DNA of 64,000 nucleotides. Source: Jezberella montanilacus (lineage in GTDB: Bacteria > Pseudomonadota > Gammaproteobacteria > Burkholderiales > Burkholderiaceae_B). Position 1 is the stretch's first letter. The number at the start of each line of letters is the position of its first letter. A model generated the notes under the pieces. The model was not told where the DNA came from, did not search any database, and worked only from the letters and a program-made list of their open reading frames with translations. Below are positions 54,705 through 63,962 of the stretch, one piece after another. Location of the stretch: assembly GCF_003003055.1 (NCBI RefSeq), contig NZ_PVTV01000018.1, forward strand, positions 1 to 64,000, in the 5' to 3' direction. A program made the position numbers and the translations under genes.

Positions 54705-54944
54705 TCACGACGTGTTCTTTTTACTAAGTTTATCGACTAAATAGTTGGTGAGCTTCACTGCAGACGGCCGGTAGATCATGATGCAAAGCACTGCCAGCGG
54801 ATAAGTAATGAGCCAGGCATCAAACCAAGACCAGTGCCAACCAGTTGAAAAACCAATTCGATAAACCGTAATGGCGAGTGTGACAGTGATCGACATCCAT
54901 AAGCCCATCACGGCAGCGAAAATAAAACTCGGTAACTTGAACAT
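54705..54944 (-). CDS. DUF2798 small membrane protein
   Basis: A 79-residue protein with two hydrophobic helices (about 5-30 and 40-60) and the WHWSWFDAWLITYPLAV segment typical of DUF2798. The start MFKLPSFIF at 54944 matches the family; a longer frame to 55034 overlaps the divergent dioxygenase start and is less likely. Function unknown. Confidence 0.75.
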   Translation of the reverse strand: MFKLPSFIFAAVMGLWMSITVTLAITVYRIGFSTGWHWSWFDAWLITYPLAVLCIMIYRPSAVKLTNYLVDKLSKKNTS

Positions 54945-55026
54945 AGGTGTATCGTCTCTATATATTTCACTGTAACTGAGTTTGTCTAAAAGTCTATCCC
55001 ATTTTCTGTCTGAGTGAGTCGAAATC

Positions 55027-55803
55027 ATGAGCAAAGCACCAGTCCTTTTCGTTTCTCACGGCGCTCCCACGTTCGCACTAGAGCCAGGTATGGCGGGGCC
55101 TAAGCTGACAGAATTCGGTAAACACCTCAAAGACGTAAAAGCCATTCTGATCGTCTCGCCCCATTGGGAGACCCCTCAGGTTGAAGTGACCACGGGCGAG
55201 ACCTTTGCAACGATTCACGACTTTTACGGGTTTCCGAAGGCGCTGTATGAGCTTCAGTATCCAGCAAAGGGTTCGCCTTTTTTCGCTCAACAAGTAATAC
55301 AGTTGTTGAGTAACGGGGGGATCGAGGCGAGACCCAATACCGACCGCGGTCTGGACCATGGCGCCTGGGTGCCCCTGAGGTATCTCGTTCCTGACGCGAG
55401 TCTGCCGGTTTTCCAGGTATCAATGCCAGCTGGACTGGATGTCGCGGGCGCCTATCAGTTGGGTCGACTGCTCGCGCCATTGCGAGAGCAGGGAGTGATG
55501 ATTTTGGCATCGGGTTCGCTGACCCATAATCTAGGTGAGTTTCGTCTGGGTTTAGACGCTCCCCAGTCCTATGTAACCGAGTTTGTTAACTGGGTTAAAG
55601 AAGCCTTGGCTGACAATGACGACGATCGCATGCTTGCCTATCGTGAGACGGCGCCCCATGCCACTCGTGCCCATCCGGGCGACGATCACTTCCTGCCTTT
55701 GTTAGTCGCTTTAGGCGCGCACGACAATCAGGATGCGTTCTCTGTGATTGAAGGGGGCGTCACCTATGGTTTTCTGTCTATGGACAGTTTCGTTTGGCAA
55801 TGA
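55027..55803 (+). CDS. ygiD: Class III extradiol dioxygenase (4,5-DOPA dioxygenase type)
   Basis: A 258-residue LigB-superfamily enzyme. Conserved metal/acid-base residues lie in LFVSHGAPTFALEP, ILIVSPHWET, GLDHGAWVPLRYL and SGSLTHNLGEF. The family opens catechol-type rings (plant DOPA dioxygenase, E. coli YgiD); the natural substrate in bacteria is not settled. Divergent from the DUF2798 gene. Confidence 0.9.
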   Translation: MSKAPVLFVSHGAPTFALEPGMAGPKLTEFGKHLKDVKAILIVSPHWETPQVEVTTGETFATIHDFYGFPKALYELQYPAKGSPFFAQQVIQLLSNGGIEARPNTDRGLDHGAWVPLRYLVPDASLPVFQVSMPAGLDVAGAYQLGRLLAPLREQGVMILASGSLTHNLGEFRLGLDAPQSYVTEFVNWVKEALADNDDDRMLAYRETAPHATRAHPGDDHFLPLLVALGAHDNQDAFSVIEGGVTYGFLSMDSFVWQ

Positions 55804-55820
55804 TGTCTGACTGACATCAT
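55800..55820. terminator. Inverted repeat between convergent genes
   Basis: ATGATGTC (55800-55807) and GACATCAT (55813-55820) form a perfect 8-bp stem with a 5-nt loop, overlapping the stop codon of the dioxygenase gene. It sits between two converging genes. It is GC-poor and lacks a U tract, so termination is only possible. Confidence 0.3.
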
Positions 55821-55905
55821 TCAACTGTGATGAACAGGCCACCTCTTGATCAGGCGAGGCGGCTTGCTGGATTGAACAGAGTTTGGGACTTTAACGCTCA
55901 GTCAG

Positions 55906-56694
55906 TTATTCAAGGTGACTTGGCTCGAGCCCAGTCGCTCGAATGGTATTTGCGTTCTTGGGCGAACCCAGAAAATCCACCAGTGCTTTGGCTTGCTCGG
56001 GCACTTTGCTTTTGGCGACGACCGCGGCTGAGAAGGGTGTGACGAGTTGCACGTCATCAGGCAACAGACCGATGATGTCGATCCCGCCACCGACCGCCAT
56101 TAACTCGCTGCGTTGCTGGCAACCGAGTTCTGCTTCGCCTTTGGCAACGATTTCACCGACTGGCGTGGCGGGTATTTGGCGCACTTTGTCTTTCATCTGC
56201 TCTGCGATACCGAGTTTGTCCATCAACTCTTTTTTGATGTATTCGCCGCTTGCGCTATCTGAATAAGCGATCGTTTTCGCGTTCAAAAAAGCAGCCCGTA
56301 ATTTTTGCACGGTACTGATGTCCGGCTTTGGCGCCCCTTTTTTAACCGCGCAAGCGATTGGTGAATTGGCGAGCACAACTTTGCTGCCAGCCAAGAGTTT
56401 GCCTTGACTCATCAATTCATCCAGCGATCCGCCCACCATGATGACAACATCAATCGTTTCGCCGCGCTCAAGACGCAAAGGGATGGCATTTTTTGTTGTG
56501 CCCATTGATGGACCCCAGCCTGATACCAGTTTATGGTGGGTTTCTTTCTCAAAATCAGCAGCCAACTGTTTGTAGGCAGCCGCAAAGCCGCCTGAGCTGA
56601 CGACCTGAATTTCTGCGCTGTGCGCGATGGGTGATAGCAATACCAGACCGAGCAAGGCATTGCTCAAATGTGTCACAAGCGCAGAATGTCTCAT
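55906..56694 (-). CDS. ModA-like substrate-binding protein
   Basis: A 262-residue periplasmic binding protein with a signal peptide ending around SPIAHSAEI. Mature sequence shows SSGGFAAAYKQLAADFEKE, VVIMVGGSLDELMSQGKLL and AYSDSASGEYIKKEL, a molybdate-binding-protein-like layout. GAGGAT lies before the ATG at 56694; a longer frame is rejected. No ModB or ModC gene is present next to it, so its transport partner, and whether it binds molybdate at all, are unknown. Confidence 0.8.
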   Translation of the reverse strand: MRHSALVTHLSNALLGLVLLSPIAHSAEIQVVSSGGFAAAYKQLAADFEKETHHKLVSGWGPSMGTTKNAIPLRLERGETIDVVIMVGGSLDELMSQGKLLAGSKVVLANSPIACAVKKGAPKPDISTVQKLRAAFLNAKTIAYSDSASGEYIKKELMDKLGIAEQMKDKVRQIPATPVGEIVAKGEAELGCQQRSELMAVGGGIDIIGLLPDDVQLVTPFSAAVVAKSKVPEQAKALVDFLGSPKNANTIRATGLEPSHLE

Positions 56695-56728
56695 TTTTAT
56701 CCTCAGTATTTTGGGTGATCGCTGTAAT

Positions 56729-57589
56729 TTACAACGGGGCGCCGGTTTCAATACCCGCTTGAGCCGTCTCCCAAGCCAGTAATGCGGCTTTTTTATCGAT
56801 GCCCCAGCGGTAGTTGCCAAAGTCACCTGACTCGCGGATAACACGATGGCAGGGGATTAAATAGGCGAGGGTGTTTTTGGCAACTGCACTGCCGACCGCC
56901 CGCTGAGCCTTGGGTTGCCCGATCGCGCAAGCCAGATCACTATAGGACACGACACTGGCTAGCGGCGCTTTGATTAAGGCCTCCCAAACTTTGAGTTGAA
57001 AGTTTGTGCCCTTGAGCAAGAGTTTGATTTCTTTTTTTTCACCAGAGGGCTCAAATATATATTGACCGTAGTGGTTGGCTTGGTCTGCGTTTGCGGATAG
57101 CGTGGCTCGTGGCCAGAGGCTAATGAGCTCTGTCAGCGCTTCAGCTTTGTCTTCATTAAACGCCAGATGACAGATACCGCGCGAGGTCCAGGCAATCAGT
57201 ACAAGCCCAAAACGGCATTCCATAAATCCATACTCGATCAAAACATCCTTGCCAAGCGCCTTGATTTCGCCGGGTGTCATCGCAACTGCCATGATCATTA
57301 AGTCGTGTAAACGGCCAGTCCCCGATAAGCCGCTATCCCAAGCTGCAGTCAGGACATTTTTGGACGATTGCAAGTTGGCGAGCGCCTGTTCTTTTGTTAG
57401 ATATTGCAAAAATTTCTTCGGTGAAATCCCCGCCCAAGCGGTAAATACGCGCTGCAGGTGAAATTCACTTAAGTCGACCGCTCGAGCAATCTCCGCAAGC
57501 GAAGGTTGCTCATCCACATGCTGCTTAATAAAGTGGATTGCTTTTTCGACAACTTGATAGTGTTGATACTGTTGCTTGAGCTCAGTCAT
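56729..57589 (-). CDS. AraC-type HTH fused to methylated-DNA-protein-cysteine methyltransferase (Ada-like)
   Basis: A 286-residue fusion. Residues 10-110 are an AraC-family helix-turn-helix domain (LAEIARAVDLSEFHLQRVF). Residues 115-280 are an Ogt/Ada methyltransferase domain with the acceptor Cys247 in IPCHRV and the recognition helix SYSDLACAIGQPKAQRAVG. The N-terminal zinc/phosphotriester domain of full Ada is missing, so it cannot sense phosphotriesters as Ada does. Repairs O6-methylguanine, and could also regulate. Confidence 0.9.
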   Translation of the reverse strand: MTELKQQYQHYQVVEKAIHFIKQHVDEQPSLAEIARAVDLSEFHLQRVFTAWAGISPKKFLQYLTKEQALANLQSSKNVLTAAWDSGLSGTGRLHDLMIMAVAMTPGEIKALGKDVLIEYGFMECRFGLVLIAWTSRGICHLAFNEDKAEALTELISLWPRATLSANADQANHYGQYIFEPSGEKKEIKLLLKGTNFQLKVWEALIKAPLASVVSYSDLACAIGQPKAQRAVGSAVAKNTLAYLIPCHRVIRESGDFGNYRWGIDKKAALLAWETAQAGIETGAPL

Positions 57590-57708
57590 ATCGATGGCCT
57601 AAACGAATCTGGATTTTGATCGGCAGAACATTTCGTAATCAAAGGATAAACAGATCACAGTAAAAATAAAACCCGATTCTTGCGATTCACTGGCTTTCTG
57701 AACAATCG

Positions 57709-58587
57709 CTAGGATGACTGCTTTTGTACGGACATACTGGCGCTTAGTATCGCGCCAATCATGAGCAGCCCCCCAATTAGTGTTCTCAAAGAGGGAATTT
57801 GATGAAAGAGCACCCAAGCGAACGCGATGGCGTAGACGGGTTCAAGCGACACAATCAAGCCTGCGGTTCGCGCATGTAATACCCTTAGACTCAAAATAAA
57901 GAGCAGATGCGCGAGCCCAGTGCACACAAGTCCCAGCACCAGGAGCCAGCCCCAGCTGGCTAGGCTGATTGTGTCGACACTTTGGATGGCCCACAGACTG
58001 AGTAATAGAAAGACGGTCATGTTCTGCCAGGCGGCCACTTGAAACGCGTTGACACCACTTAGGGCATGGCGGTTGATGACGGCGAGTATGCCAAACGTGG
58101 CTCCCGATAAAAGCCCCCAAAGCAAACCCTCGGTGGCACGGTCGGCCAGCGTGAATGACGGCGTCACGAGTATTAATCCAACAGTCACCACGAGCAAACG
58201 TAGCCATTCGTCGCGCTTGACCTGCTCTTTCAAGATGAACCGCTCGATCAAAGTGATAAAAGCGGGAAAGCTTGCAAACCCTAAGGTGGCGACCGCGATG
58301 CCACCCACTTTGACTGATTGAAAAAACGTTCCCCAGTGTGCAGTCAGAAAAAAGCCAGAGAGCAGGATAGCTTGCCACTTTTTTCCCAGATTCTTCAGCG
58401 AAAGCGTGTTTTGTCGCAACATGACGGGGCTTGCGATTGAAAGAAATATCACTGCAAACAGGGCGCGAGCCCAGGTGATCGTGATGGCATCAGCTTGGAT
58501 CAGCTCACCGAGAACGCCGGTCATGCCGAAACAAAAGGCGACCAAATGAATCGCCAGGAGCGCTTGTAGCCGCGTCATTGTGTTCAA
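57709..58587 (-). CDS. DMT (EamA) family transporter
   Basis: A 292-residue membrane protein with ten likely helices in two EamA repeats (first half includes TITWARALFAVIF, second ends SLEPVYAIAFAWVLFHQ). Family members export amino acids, purines or other metabolites. Its start overlaps the MATE gene stop by 4 nt. An alternative start is the ATG three codons downstream (MTRLQ). Confidence 0.87.
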   Translation of the reverse strand: MNTMTRLQALLAIHLVAFCFGMTGVLGELIQADAITITWARALFAVIFLSIASPVMLRQNTLSLKNLGKKWQAILLSGFFLTAHWGTFFQSVKVGGIAVATLGFASFPAFITLIERFILKEQVKRDEWLRLLVVTVGLILVTPSFTLADRATEGLLWGLLSGATFGILAVINRHALSGVNAFQVAAWQNMTVFLLLSLWAIQSVDTISLASWGWLLVLGLVCTGLAHLLFILSLRVLHARTAGLIVSLEPVYAIAFAWVLFHQIPSLRTLIGGLLMIGAILSASMSVQKQSS

Positions 58588-59954
58588 CGACGACTCAGCC
58601 CGGTTTCCTTAAACCAGGTTCGCCGATAGACCGCAGTGGCGATGATGGTGCCATAAGTGCACATAGCGAAGGCACTCACCGCGAAAAACCACTGAAGCGA
58701 TTGCGTCCACTGGAAAACAAACCAGCCCAGGACGGCTGCAATGAACAGTCTTAGAATACCCGCTGTTAAAGGCCAAAACAGCCGCTGCGCACCTTGAGAT
58801 GCAAAATAAAGCGCGAACCCCATCGAGAAGAAACCAAAGAAAGGGCCGACAATGCGCAGGAACAAAGCGCCCGCTTCAATCATTTGCCGTTCAGCTCCAA
58901 ATAGGCTCATCCATGCCTCTGGCCAGATGGCCGCCAAAAGGCCGACCACTTCAGCCAAGGTAAACGCCAGCGCAGCACCGGTCAGCGCAATCTTGAGCGC
59001 TCTTTCGGGTTGTTTGGCCCCGAGGTTGGAGGCGACCATGGCAACCAGTGGTGCCCCAATCCCGAAAGCAACCGGGAAGATAAAGTACTCAAGTCTTGCC
59101 GCGATGCCATAGCCTGCCAGCGCAGCCGTCCCTGCAAACGAACCAACCAGGGCGGTCGTCGAGGCAATTAAGCCGTTGGTCAACAAGGGGTTGATCATGG
59201 CAAAGCCGCCCACGATCAGAATGTTGCGCATGGGACCCCATTTCAGGGCGCATCGTTGTAACCGCGCCAGGTTGCGACCTGACAGGCAGTACCAGAGAAA
59301 AATTGACGTGCCTGCGGCGTAATACAGAACAAAAGCCCAGCCAGCGCCAGCGATACCAAGCGCGGGGAAAGGGCCAAGACCAAAGATCAAGCAAGGTGAA
59401 ATAGGGACCAGTAACAAAGCGCCAACCAGGTTGACAGCGGCTGGAACAAACATATTGCCAGAACCGCGGATCGCGCTCGCTAATGCGTTCATGATCCACA
59501 TGAGAACCAAGGCCGTGAACGCGACACCCGAGTAAGCCATGGCGGCATCAAGCGCCTCGCCGGTGACTCCCATCAGCTTGAAAAGCGGTTGCCGAAACAG
59601 TAACAGCAGGCTGGCACAAGTCACACCCAAGCCCGCATTGAGCACGACGGCATGCAAGACCAGGCGGTTCGCCAGTTCGTTATCCTTCGCACCAAGTGCC
59701 CGCGCGATGGCAGAAGAAATCCCACCACCCATGGCACCCTGTGACATGGTCTGCATCAGCATAATGATGGGTAAGACGACAGCGGCACCCGCTAACGCGC
59801 TCACACCCAGATGAGAGATAAACCAGGTTTCAACGAGACCAGTACTGGCCTGTGCCACCATCATCAGCACGTTCGGCCAGGCAAGACCGATCAGGGTTAC
59901 TAAAATTGGCCCAGAGAGCATGGCCTCCAGGCGGGCCGTTCGGGCATTACTCAC
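58584..59954 (-). CDS. MATE family efflux transporter
   Basis: A 456-residue membrane protein with about 12 helices in two homologous halves. Motifs include the N-terminal SHLGVSALAGAAVVLP and, in the second half, GIAARLEYFIFPVAFGIGAPLVAMVASNLGAKQ, as expected for MATE/DinF Na+- or H+-drug antiporters. Substrates are unknown. Overlaps the cupin gene upstream by 4 nt and the DMT gene downstream by 4 nt, giving a three-gene unit. Confidence 0.9.
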   Translation of the reverse strand: MSNARTARLEAMLSGPILVTLIGLAWPNVLMMVAQASTGLVETWFISHLGVSALAGAAVVLPIIMLMQTMSQGAMGGGISSAIARALGAKDNELANRLVLHAVVLNAGLGVTCASLLLLFRQPLFKLMGVTGEALDAAMAYSGVAFTALVLMWIMNALASAIRGSGNMFVPAAVNLVGALLLVPISPCLIFGLGPFPALGIAGAGWAFVLYYAAGTSIFLWYCLSGRNLARLQRCALKWGPMRNILIVGGFAMINPLLTNGLIASTTALVGSFAGTAALAGYGIAARLEYFIFPVAFGIGAPLVAMVASNLGAKQPERALKIALTGAALAFTLAEVVGLLAAIWPEAWMSLFGAERQMIEAGALFLRIVGPFFGFFSMGFALYFASQGAQRLFWPLTAGILRLFIAAVLGWFVFQWTQSLQWFFAVSAFAMCTYGTIIATAVYRRTWFKETGLSRR

Positions 59955-60454
59955 GCGATGATGTCGTAGGCCATTCGTTTAACACCAGCGAGATTTTTGC
60001 CTTCGATGCGAATGAGTTGGGTGGGGCCTGTGCGTTTGGGAGAATGCAGGTCACCAACCTGGTAGGCGTGAGCAACGCCGGGCGTCAGTGCATAAGACCG
60101 GGTCATTTTTGCTTTGCCGGGTTTGTCCATCGTGGCCGACTCGACGATTTCGTAATCAAACATTTCTGTTTCACCACGCGCTTGTCCGTATATGGCCCAA
60201 GTGCTTTCATGGTCGTGTGGCGGGGCAGTTTTAGCACTGTCGTAGTTGTGGGCGACGATACAGAAACCGAGCTCGGGATCTTGATAAATCACATTGCGCT
60301 CTGAGGTTTCTGCACTGACGCAACGATCAACGAACTGAGCGTCTTTCAGCGCGTGCGAGAGCAACTTGGCGACTTCGGTGACACCCTGAGAGCCCGGTTG
60401 GGCTTTGAGCGTCGAGCGGCATTGTGAGGCAAATTCTTCTAAGGTCAAACTCAT
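59951..60454 (-). CDS. Cupin protein, cysteine dioxygenase-like
   Basis: A 167-residue cupin. Metal ligands are likely in PPHDHESTWAIYG and in the later GVAHAYQVGDL, spaced as in cysteine/3-mercaptopropionate dioxygenase-like proteins. The start at 60454 has AGGAGA. It is first in the unit with the MATE and DMT exporters. True substrate is unknown. Confidence 0.75.
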   Translation of the reverse strand: MSLTLEEFASQCRSTLKAQPGSQGVTEVAKLLSHALKDAQFVDRCVSAETSERNVIYQDPELGFCIVAHNYDSAKTAPPHDHESTWAIYGQARGETEMFDYEIVESATMDKPGKAKMTRSYALTPGVAHAYQVGDLHSPKRTGPTQLIRIEGKNLAGVKRMAYDIIA

Positions 60455-60603
60455 GCGGAAGTCTCCTGTAATTGGATTTTTGATCCATGTATGCAATCCG
60501 ATCTTCAGATTCTACATCCCAGCGTTGCTAATGTAAGTCCTGCTAAAGTGTCGATGAATAAGCTCCGATTGAACGGAGTGATGCGAAGGGGAAGAAATAA
60601 ACC

Positions 60604-61479
60604 ATGATAATAAAATACATAGACGCCAACGGCGTGAAATTTGCTTACCATGAACATGGTGAGGCTACGGCCCCCACAGTGATGCTGTTGCATGGTTTTC
60701 CTGACATCGCCACCACCTGGAGCCATCAAATCCCCCCTTTGGTGGCGCAAGGCTTCCGGGTCATTACACCTTATCTAAGAGGCTACCCGCCCACAGAAGT
60801 ACCTGCACACGGCTTCTATGACAAAGCCACGCATACGGCAGATATTGTTGCCCTGATCAAGCTGCTCGGGCAAAACAAGCCGGTCTATCTGGTTGGACAA
60901 GACTGGGGAGCCATCATTGGATACGCCGTCTTGGCTTCGCACCCGGAGCTCATTGCACGGGCAGTGTTGATGGCGGTGCCGCATCCTGGGCAGGTCACGG
61001 CAAGTCTGACTGACCCCAAGCATATTCATCGGTCATTTCACTGGTGGTTTTTTCAGTTGCCTGAGCTGCCTGAAAAAGCGCTGCTTGAAAACGATATGGC
61101 TTTCATTGATTACCTGTGGTGTTATTGGACAACACCCGGGCATAACGATGAAGCGCATATCCGTGAGATCAAGAACACACTCAAGCAACCAGGCGTCCTC
61201 ACCGCAACGCTGGGTTATTACCGCGCCATGTTTGATCTCAGTAAGGCAGATCCGTCACTGATGGGCTTAAGAGAGTTAATGGCCAGACCCATCAGCGTCC
61301 CGACACTGGCATTGTGCGGCGCGGATGATTTGCGTGCTGAGTTGATGCAGGATCAAGCGCGTTACTTCACCAACGAATATGACTTTAAATTGGTCGATCA
61401 GGCTGGCCACTTTTTGCATCGCGAGCAACCAGAACAAGTCACTCAACTTCTTCTGGACTGGTTAAAAAAAGGACGCTGA
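60604..61479 (+). CDS. Alpha/beta hydrolase, epoxide-hydrolase-like
   Basis: A 291-residue cytoplasmic hydrolase. Oxyanion motif HGFPD at 30-34, nucleophile Asp100 in VGQDWGA (an Asp nucleophile is typical for soluble epoxide hydrolases and dehalogenases), a cap region rich in Trp/Tyr, acid in LCGADD and catalytic His in DQAGHFLHRE. Divergent from the cupin gene. Substrate cannot be told from sequence. Confidence 0.87.
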   Translation: MIIKYIDANGVKFAYHEHGEATAPTVMLLHGFPDIATTWSHQIPPLVAQGFRVITPYLRGYPPTEVPAHGFYDKATHTADIVALIKLLGQNKPVYLVGQDWGAIIGYAVLASHPELIARAVLMAVPHPGQVTASLTDPKHIHRSFHWWFFQLPELPEKALLENDMAFIDYLWCYWTTPGHNDEAHIREIKNTLKQPGVLTATLGYYRAMFDLSKADPSLMGLRELMARPISVPTLALCGADDLRAELMQDQARYFTNEYDFKLVDQAGHFLHREQPEQVTQLLLDWLKKGR

Positions 61480-61482
61480 CCA

Positions 61483-61995
61483 TCACGCAGCGGGTGGACC
61501 TTCACTGAGCTTGAGCTGCAAGAAAGCCAGGTCAAGCCATCGGCCAAACTTTGTGCCGACTTCAGGCATCAGGCCCACTTCAACAAATCCCAGTTTTTTG
61601 TGAAGTTCGATCGAGGGCTGATTGCCAGCCTCGATTGCTGCAACCATCACATGCTTGCCGATTGCTTGTGCCCTGACAATCAAGGCTTTCATCATTTGAA
61701 GCCCCAGCCCTAACCCACGAGCGTCCTTGTGTACGTAAACCGAGTGCTCGACCGTGTACTTATAGCCATCATGGGGACGCCAGTCACCAAAGCTTGCGTA
61801 ACCCAGCACCTTGTTCTGCCCGTCGACAACAACCAGGACGGGATAGCCGAGCTTGTTGCGATCGGCCATCCAATTGACACGGTTAGGCGTGTCCACCGTG
61901 ATGTCGTTCCAGATGGCGGTGGTGTTGATCACTGCGTCGTTATAGATTTCCATGATGCTGGCAGCATCGGCAGGTAAAGCGTCTCTGATTTCCAT
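61483..61995 (-). CDS. GNAT family N-acetyltransferase (phosphinothricin acetyltransferase-like)
   Basis: A 170-residue GNAT protein. It begins IRDALPADAASIMEIYNDAV and has the acetyl-CoA binding ARGLGLGLQMMKALIVRAQ and the later NQPSIELHKKLGF; these match the PAT/Bar-like subfamily, which acetylates small amines such as amino-acid analogues. Actual substrate unknown. Located 3 nt past the convergent hydrolase gene. Confidence 0.88.
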   Translation of the reverse strand: MEIRDALPADAASIMEIYNDAVINTTAIWNDITVDTPNRVNWMADRNKLGYPVLVVVDGQNKVLGYASFGDWRPHDGYKYTVEHSVYVHKDARGLGLGLQMMKALIVRAQAIGKHVMVAAIEAGNQPSIELHKKLGFVEVGLMPEVGTKFGRWLDLAFLQLKLSEGPPAA

Positions 61996-62008
61996 TCTTT
62001 GAGTTTCC

Positions 62009-62761
62009 CTAGGCGACGGGTCGATGACGGGCTAAAAATTCGCGTGCTTGCGCAACCGCTACAGGGATCAGCTCTGGCGATGTTTTCCAGGGATAAATGC
62101 TGACCTCTGATTTAGGCGCCAAGCTGACGACTTCCATCGCAATGTCATAGGGATGAGGAGGGCTGTCATCAGGCATGACGAACACGGGCGTGTGGCAATT
62201 GCGCACGGTGTCACGATCGACAGTGTAGACAAAATCCCCACGCTTCAGATACATATTGTTGAGAAACGCTTCAACCAGGGTCATGTTTAATTCGGGCCGT
62301 TGCGCGCAAAGCGTCGGTCCCCACTTTGCCATATTGCTCTCGTAGCCCAAGCGAGGCTTTTCGTGTCGCCAGCCACTGGGTTGCGCAGTCACTGCTGCGA
62401 TGACTCGCTCAGGCGAACGCTTGAGCAGGTTCCAGATAAAGGGGCCGCCAATACAAAATCCCATAATTAAGAATTTATCGATCCCGAGATGATCCATCAA
62501 GCCAAGTTGATCATCTGTAAACGAATCCCAAGGGCGATCGATTTCCAGCGGACCATTTGATTTGCCACTGTAAGCGGTGCGCAGATCCATGGTGATGCAG
62601 CGATAACTGTCTCTAAATTCTTGCATCGGATCGAATGGCGAGAGCGTTGAAAAGAAAGCGCGCGATGAATCAAGACCACCCCCTGGGATGATGAGAAGCG
62701 GTGGTCCTGAGCCTTCCTCTTCGTAATGGATGCGAACTGCGCCTTTTTCGAAAAACGGCAT
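62009..62761 (-). CDS. Alpha/beta hydrolase with Cys in the nucleophile position
   Basis: A 250-residue alpha/beta hydrolase. The start at 62761 (MPFFEKGAV) has GAGG upstream; longer frames are rejected. Oxyanion region LLIIPGGGLDSS; the nucleophile elbow reads GFCIGG with Cys103 where most relatives have Ser. The candidate acid is in FVMPDDSPPHP. No clear C-terminal catalytic histidine motif is evident to me. Whether it is a hydrolase, a lyase-like or inactive member is open. It is 13 nt upstream of the GNAT gene. Confidence 0.78.
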   Translation of the reverse strand: MPFFEKGAVRIHYEEEGSGPPLLIIPGGGLDSSRAFFSTLSPFDPMQEFRDSYRCITMDLRTAYSGKSNGPLEIDRPWDSFTDDQLGLMDHLGIDKFLIMGFCIGGPFIWNLLKRSPERVIAAVTAQPSGWRHEKPRLGYESNMAKWGPTLCAQRPELNMTLVEAFLNNMYLKRGDFVYTVDRDTVRNCHTPVFVMPDDSPPHPYDIAMEVVSLAPKSEVSIYPWKTSPELIPVAVAQAREFLARHRPVA

Positions 62762-62910
62762 GGTAATGACCTCTGTTAAGCTCTTTTCAATGTGATAATT
62801 CTTGCAGATCGTCTCGATCTGCCAAGCAACTATACGAGAAATTGCTGGGTTGGGTACAGGTATCGATTCAGGCAGCAAGTTACCGGCATGTATAAATGGG
62901 AGTCTTTTTA

Positions 62911-63933
62911 ATGCGCACGCTGATCAGTAAATCTTTTAGGTCGCTAATGTTCGCCGTGTGCCTGGCTGGTGGTCAGGTGATGGCCGAGGAAAAAACCTAC
63001 GGCGTCGAATTACAAGGCTTTCAATATCCTTACCCGCTGATGCACTACAGGTTTGTCTCGCAGGGTCAGCCCATGCAGATGGCTTACATGGATGTGAGTC
63101 CTGAGGGCAAGCCCAACGGGCATACGGTCGTCCTGATGCATGGCAAGAATTTCTGTGGCGCGACTTGGGAAACCACCATCGCAGCGCTATCGCACAATGG
63201 TTACCGCGTCATCGTGCCTGATCAGATTGGTTTCTGTGCGTCAACGAAACCGCCACACTATCAATACAGCTTTCAGCAATTGGCGACCAATACGTTTGCG
63301 CTATTGCAAAGCATCGATGCGTCTCGCGTCATCCTGTTGGGCCATTCGACAGGCGGGATGCTGGCGACCAGGTTTGCGTTGATGTATCCAAAAGATACTG
63401 AGCAATTATTGATGGTTAATCCTATCGGGCTGGAGGACTGGAAAGCGCTTGGTGTGCCCAGTCGCACGGTGGATCAGTGGGTGGAGCGCGAACTGAAGGT
63501 CTCGGCTCAGGGCATCAGGGACTATGAGAAAAATGTCTATTATGTCGGCCGCTGGAAACCCGAATATGAAAAGTGGGTCGATATGCTGGCTGGCCTGAAT
63601 CGCGGTCCGGGGCACAAGCTGGTTGCGTTGAATTCAGCACTGATTTACGACATGATATTCACTCAACCCGTGGTGTATGAGTTCTCAAGGCTCACCGTGC
63701 CCACGACTTTGATGCTGGGGGATAAGGATACGACCGCGATCGGAAGCGATATCGCACCACCCGAGGTCAAGGCTAAGCTTGGTCATTACAACGAATTGGG
63801 CAAACAGGTGATCAAGCTCATTCCCAAGGGGGCATTAATTGATTTCCCGGGCTTTGGGCATGCGCCTCAGATTGAAGATCCGGCGATGTTTAATAAAGTG
63901 TTACTCGATGCGATCACAAGACCACATCGGTAA
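62911..63933 (+). CDS. Exported alpha/beta hydrolase
   Basis: A 340-residue hydrolase with an N-terminal signal peptide (MRTLISKSFRSLMFAVCLAG, cleavage near VMAEE), so likely periplasmic. Oxyanion motif MHGKNFCG, nucleophile Ser146 in LGHSTGGM, acid near LGDKDT and His in FPGFGHAPQIE. GGGAG precedes the ATG at 62911; an ATG five codons earlier is the alternative. Divergent from the preceding hydrolase. Substrate unknown. Confidence 0.85.
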   Translation: MRTLISKSFRSLMFAVCLAGGQVMAEEKTYGVELQGFQYPYPLMHYRFVSQGQPMQMAYMDVSPEGKPNGHTVVLMHGKNFCGATWETTIAALSHNGYRVIVPDQIGFCASTKPPHYQYSFQQLATNTFALLQSIDASRVILLGHSTGGMLATRFALMYPKDTEQLLMVNPIGLEDWKALGVPSRTVDQWVERELKVSAQGIRDYEKNVYYVGRWKPEYEKWVDMLAGLNRGPGHKLVALNSALIYDMIFTQPVVYEFSRLTVPTTLMLGDKDTTAIGSDIAPPEVKAKLGHYNELGKQVIKLIPKGALIDFPGFGHAPQIEDPAMFNKVLLDAITRPHR

Positions 63934-63962
63934 TTGCTAGCAGATCAGCTGGTGTCTGCGGG

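Noticed and set aside
55827-56042. Plus-strand 71-codon frame after the dioxygenase gene
   Set aside because: Mostly antisense to the 3' end of the ModA-like gene, with no motif.
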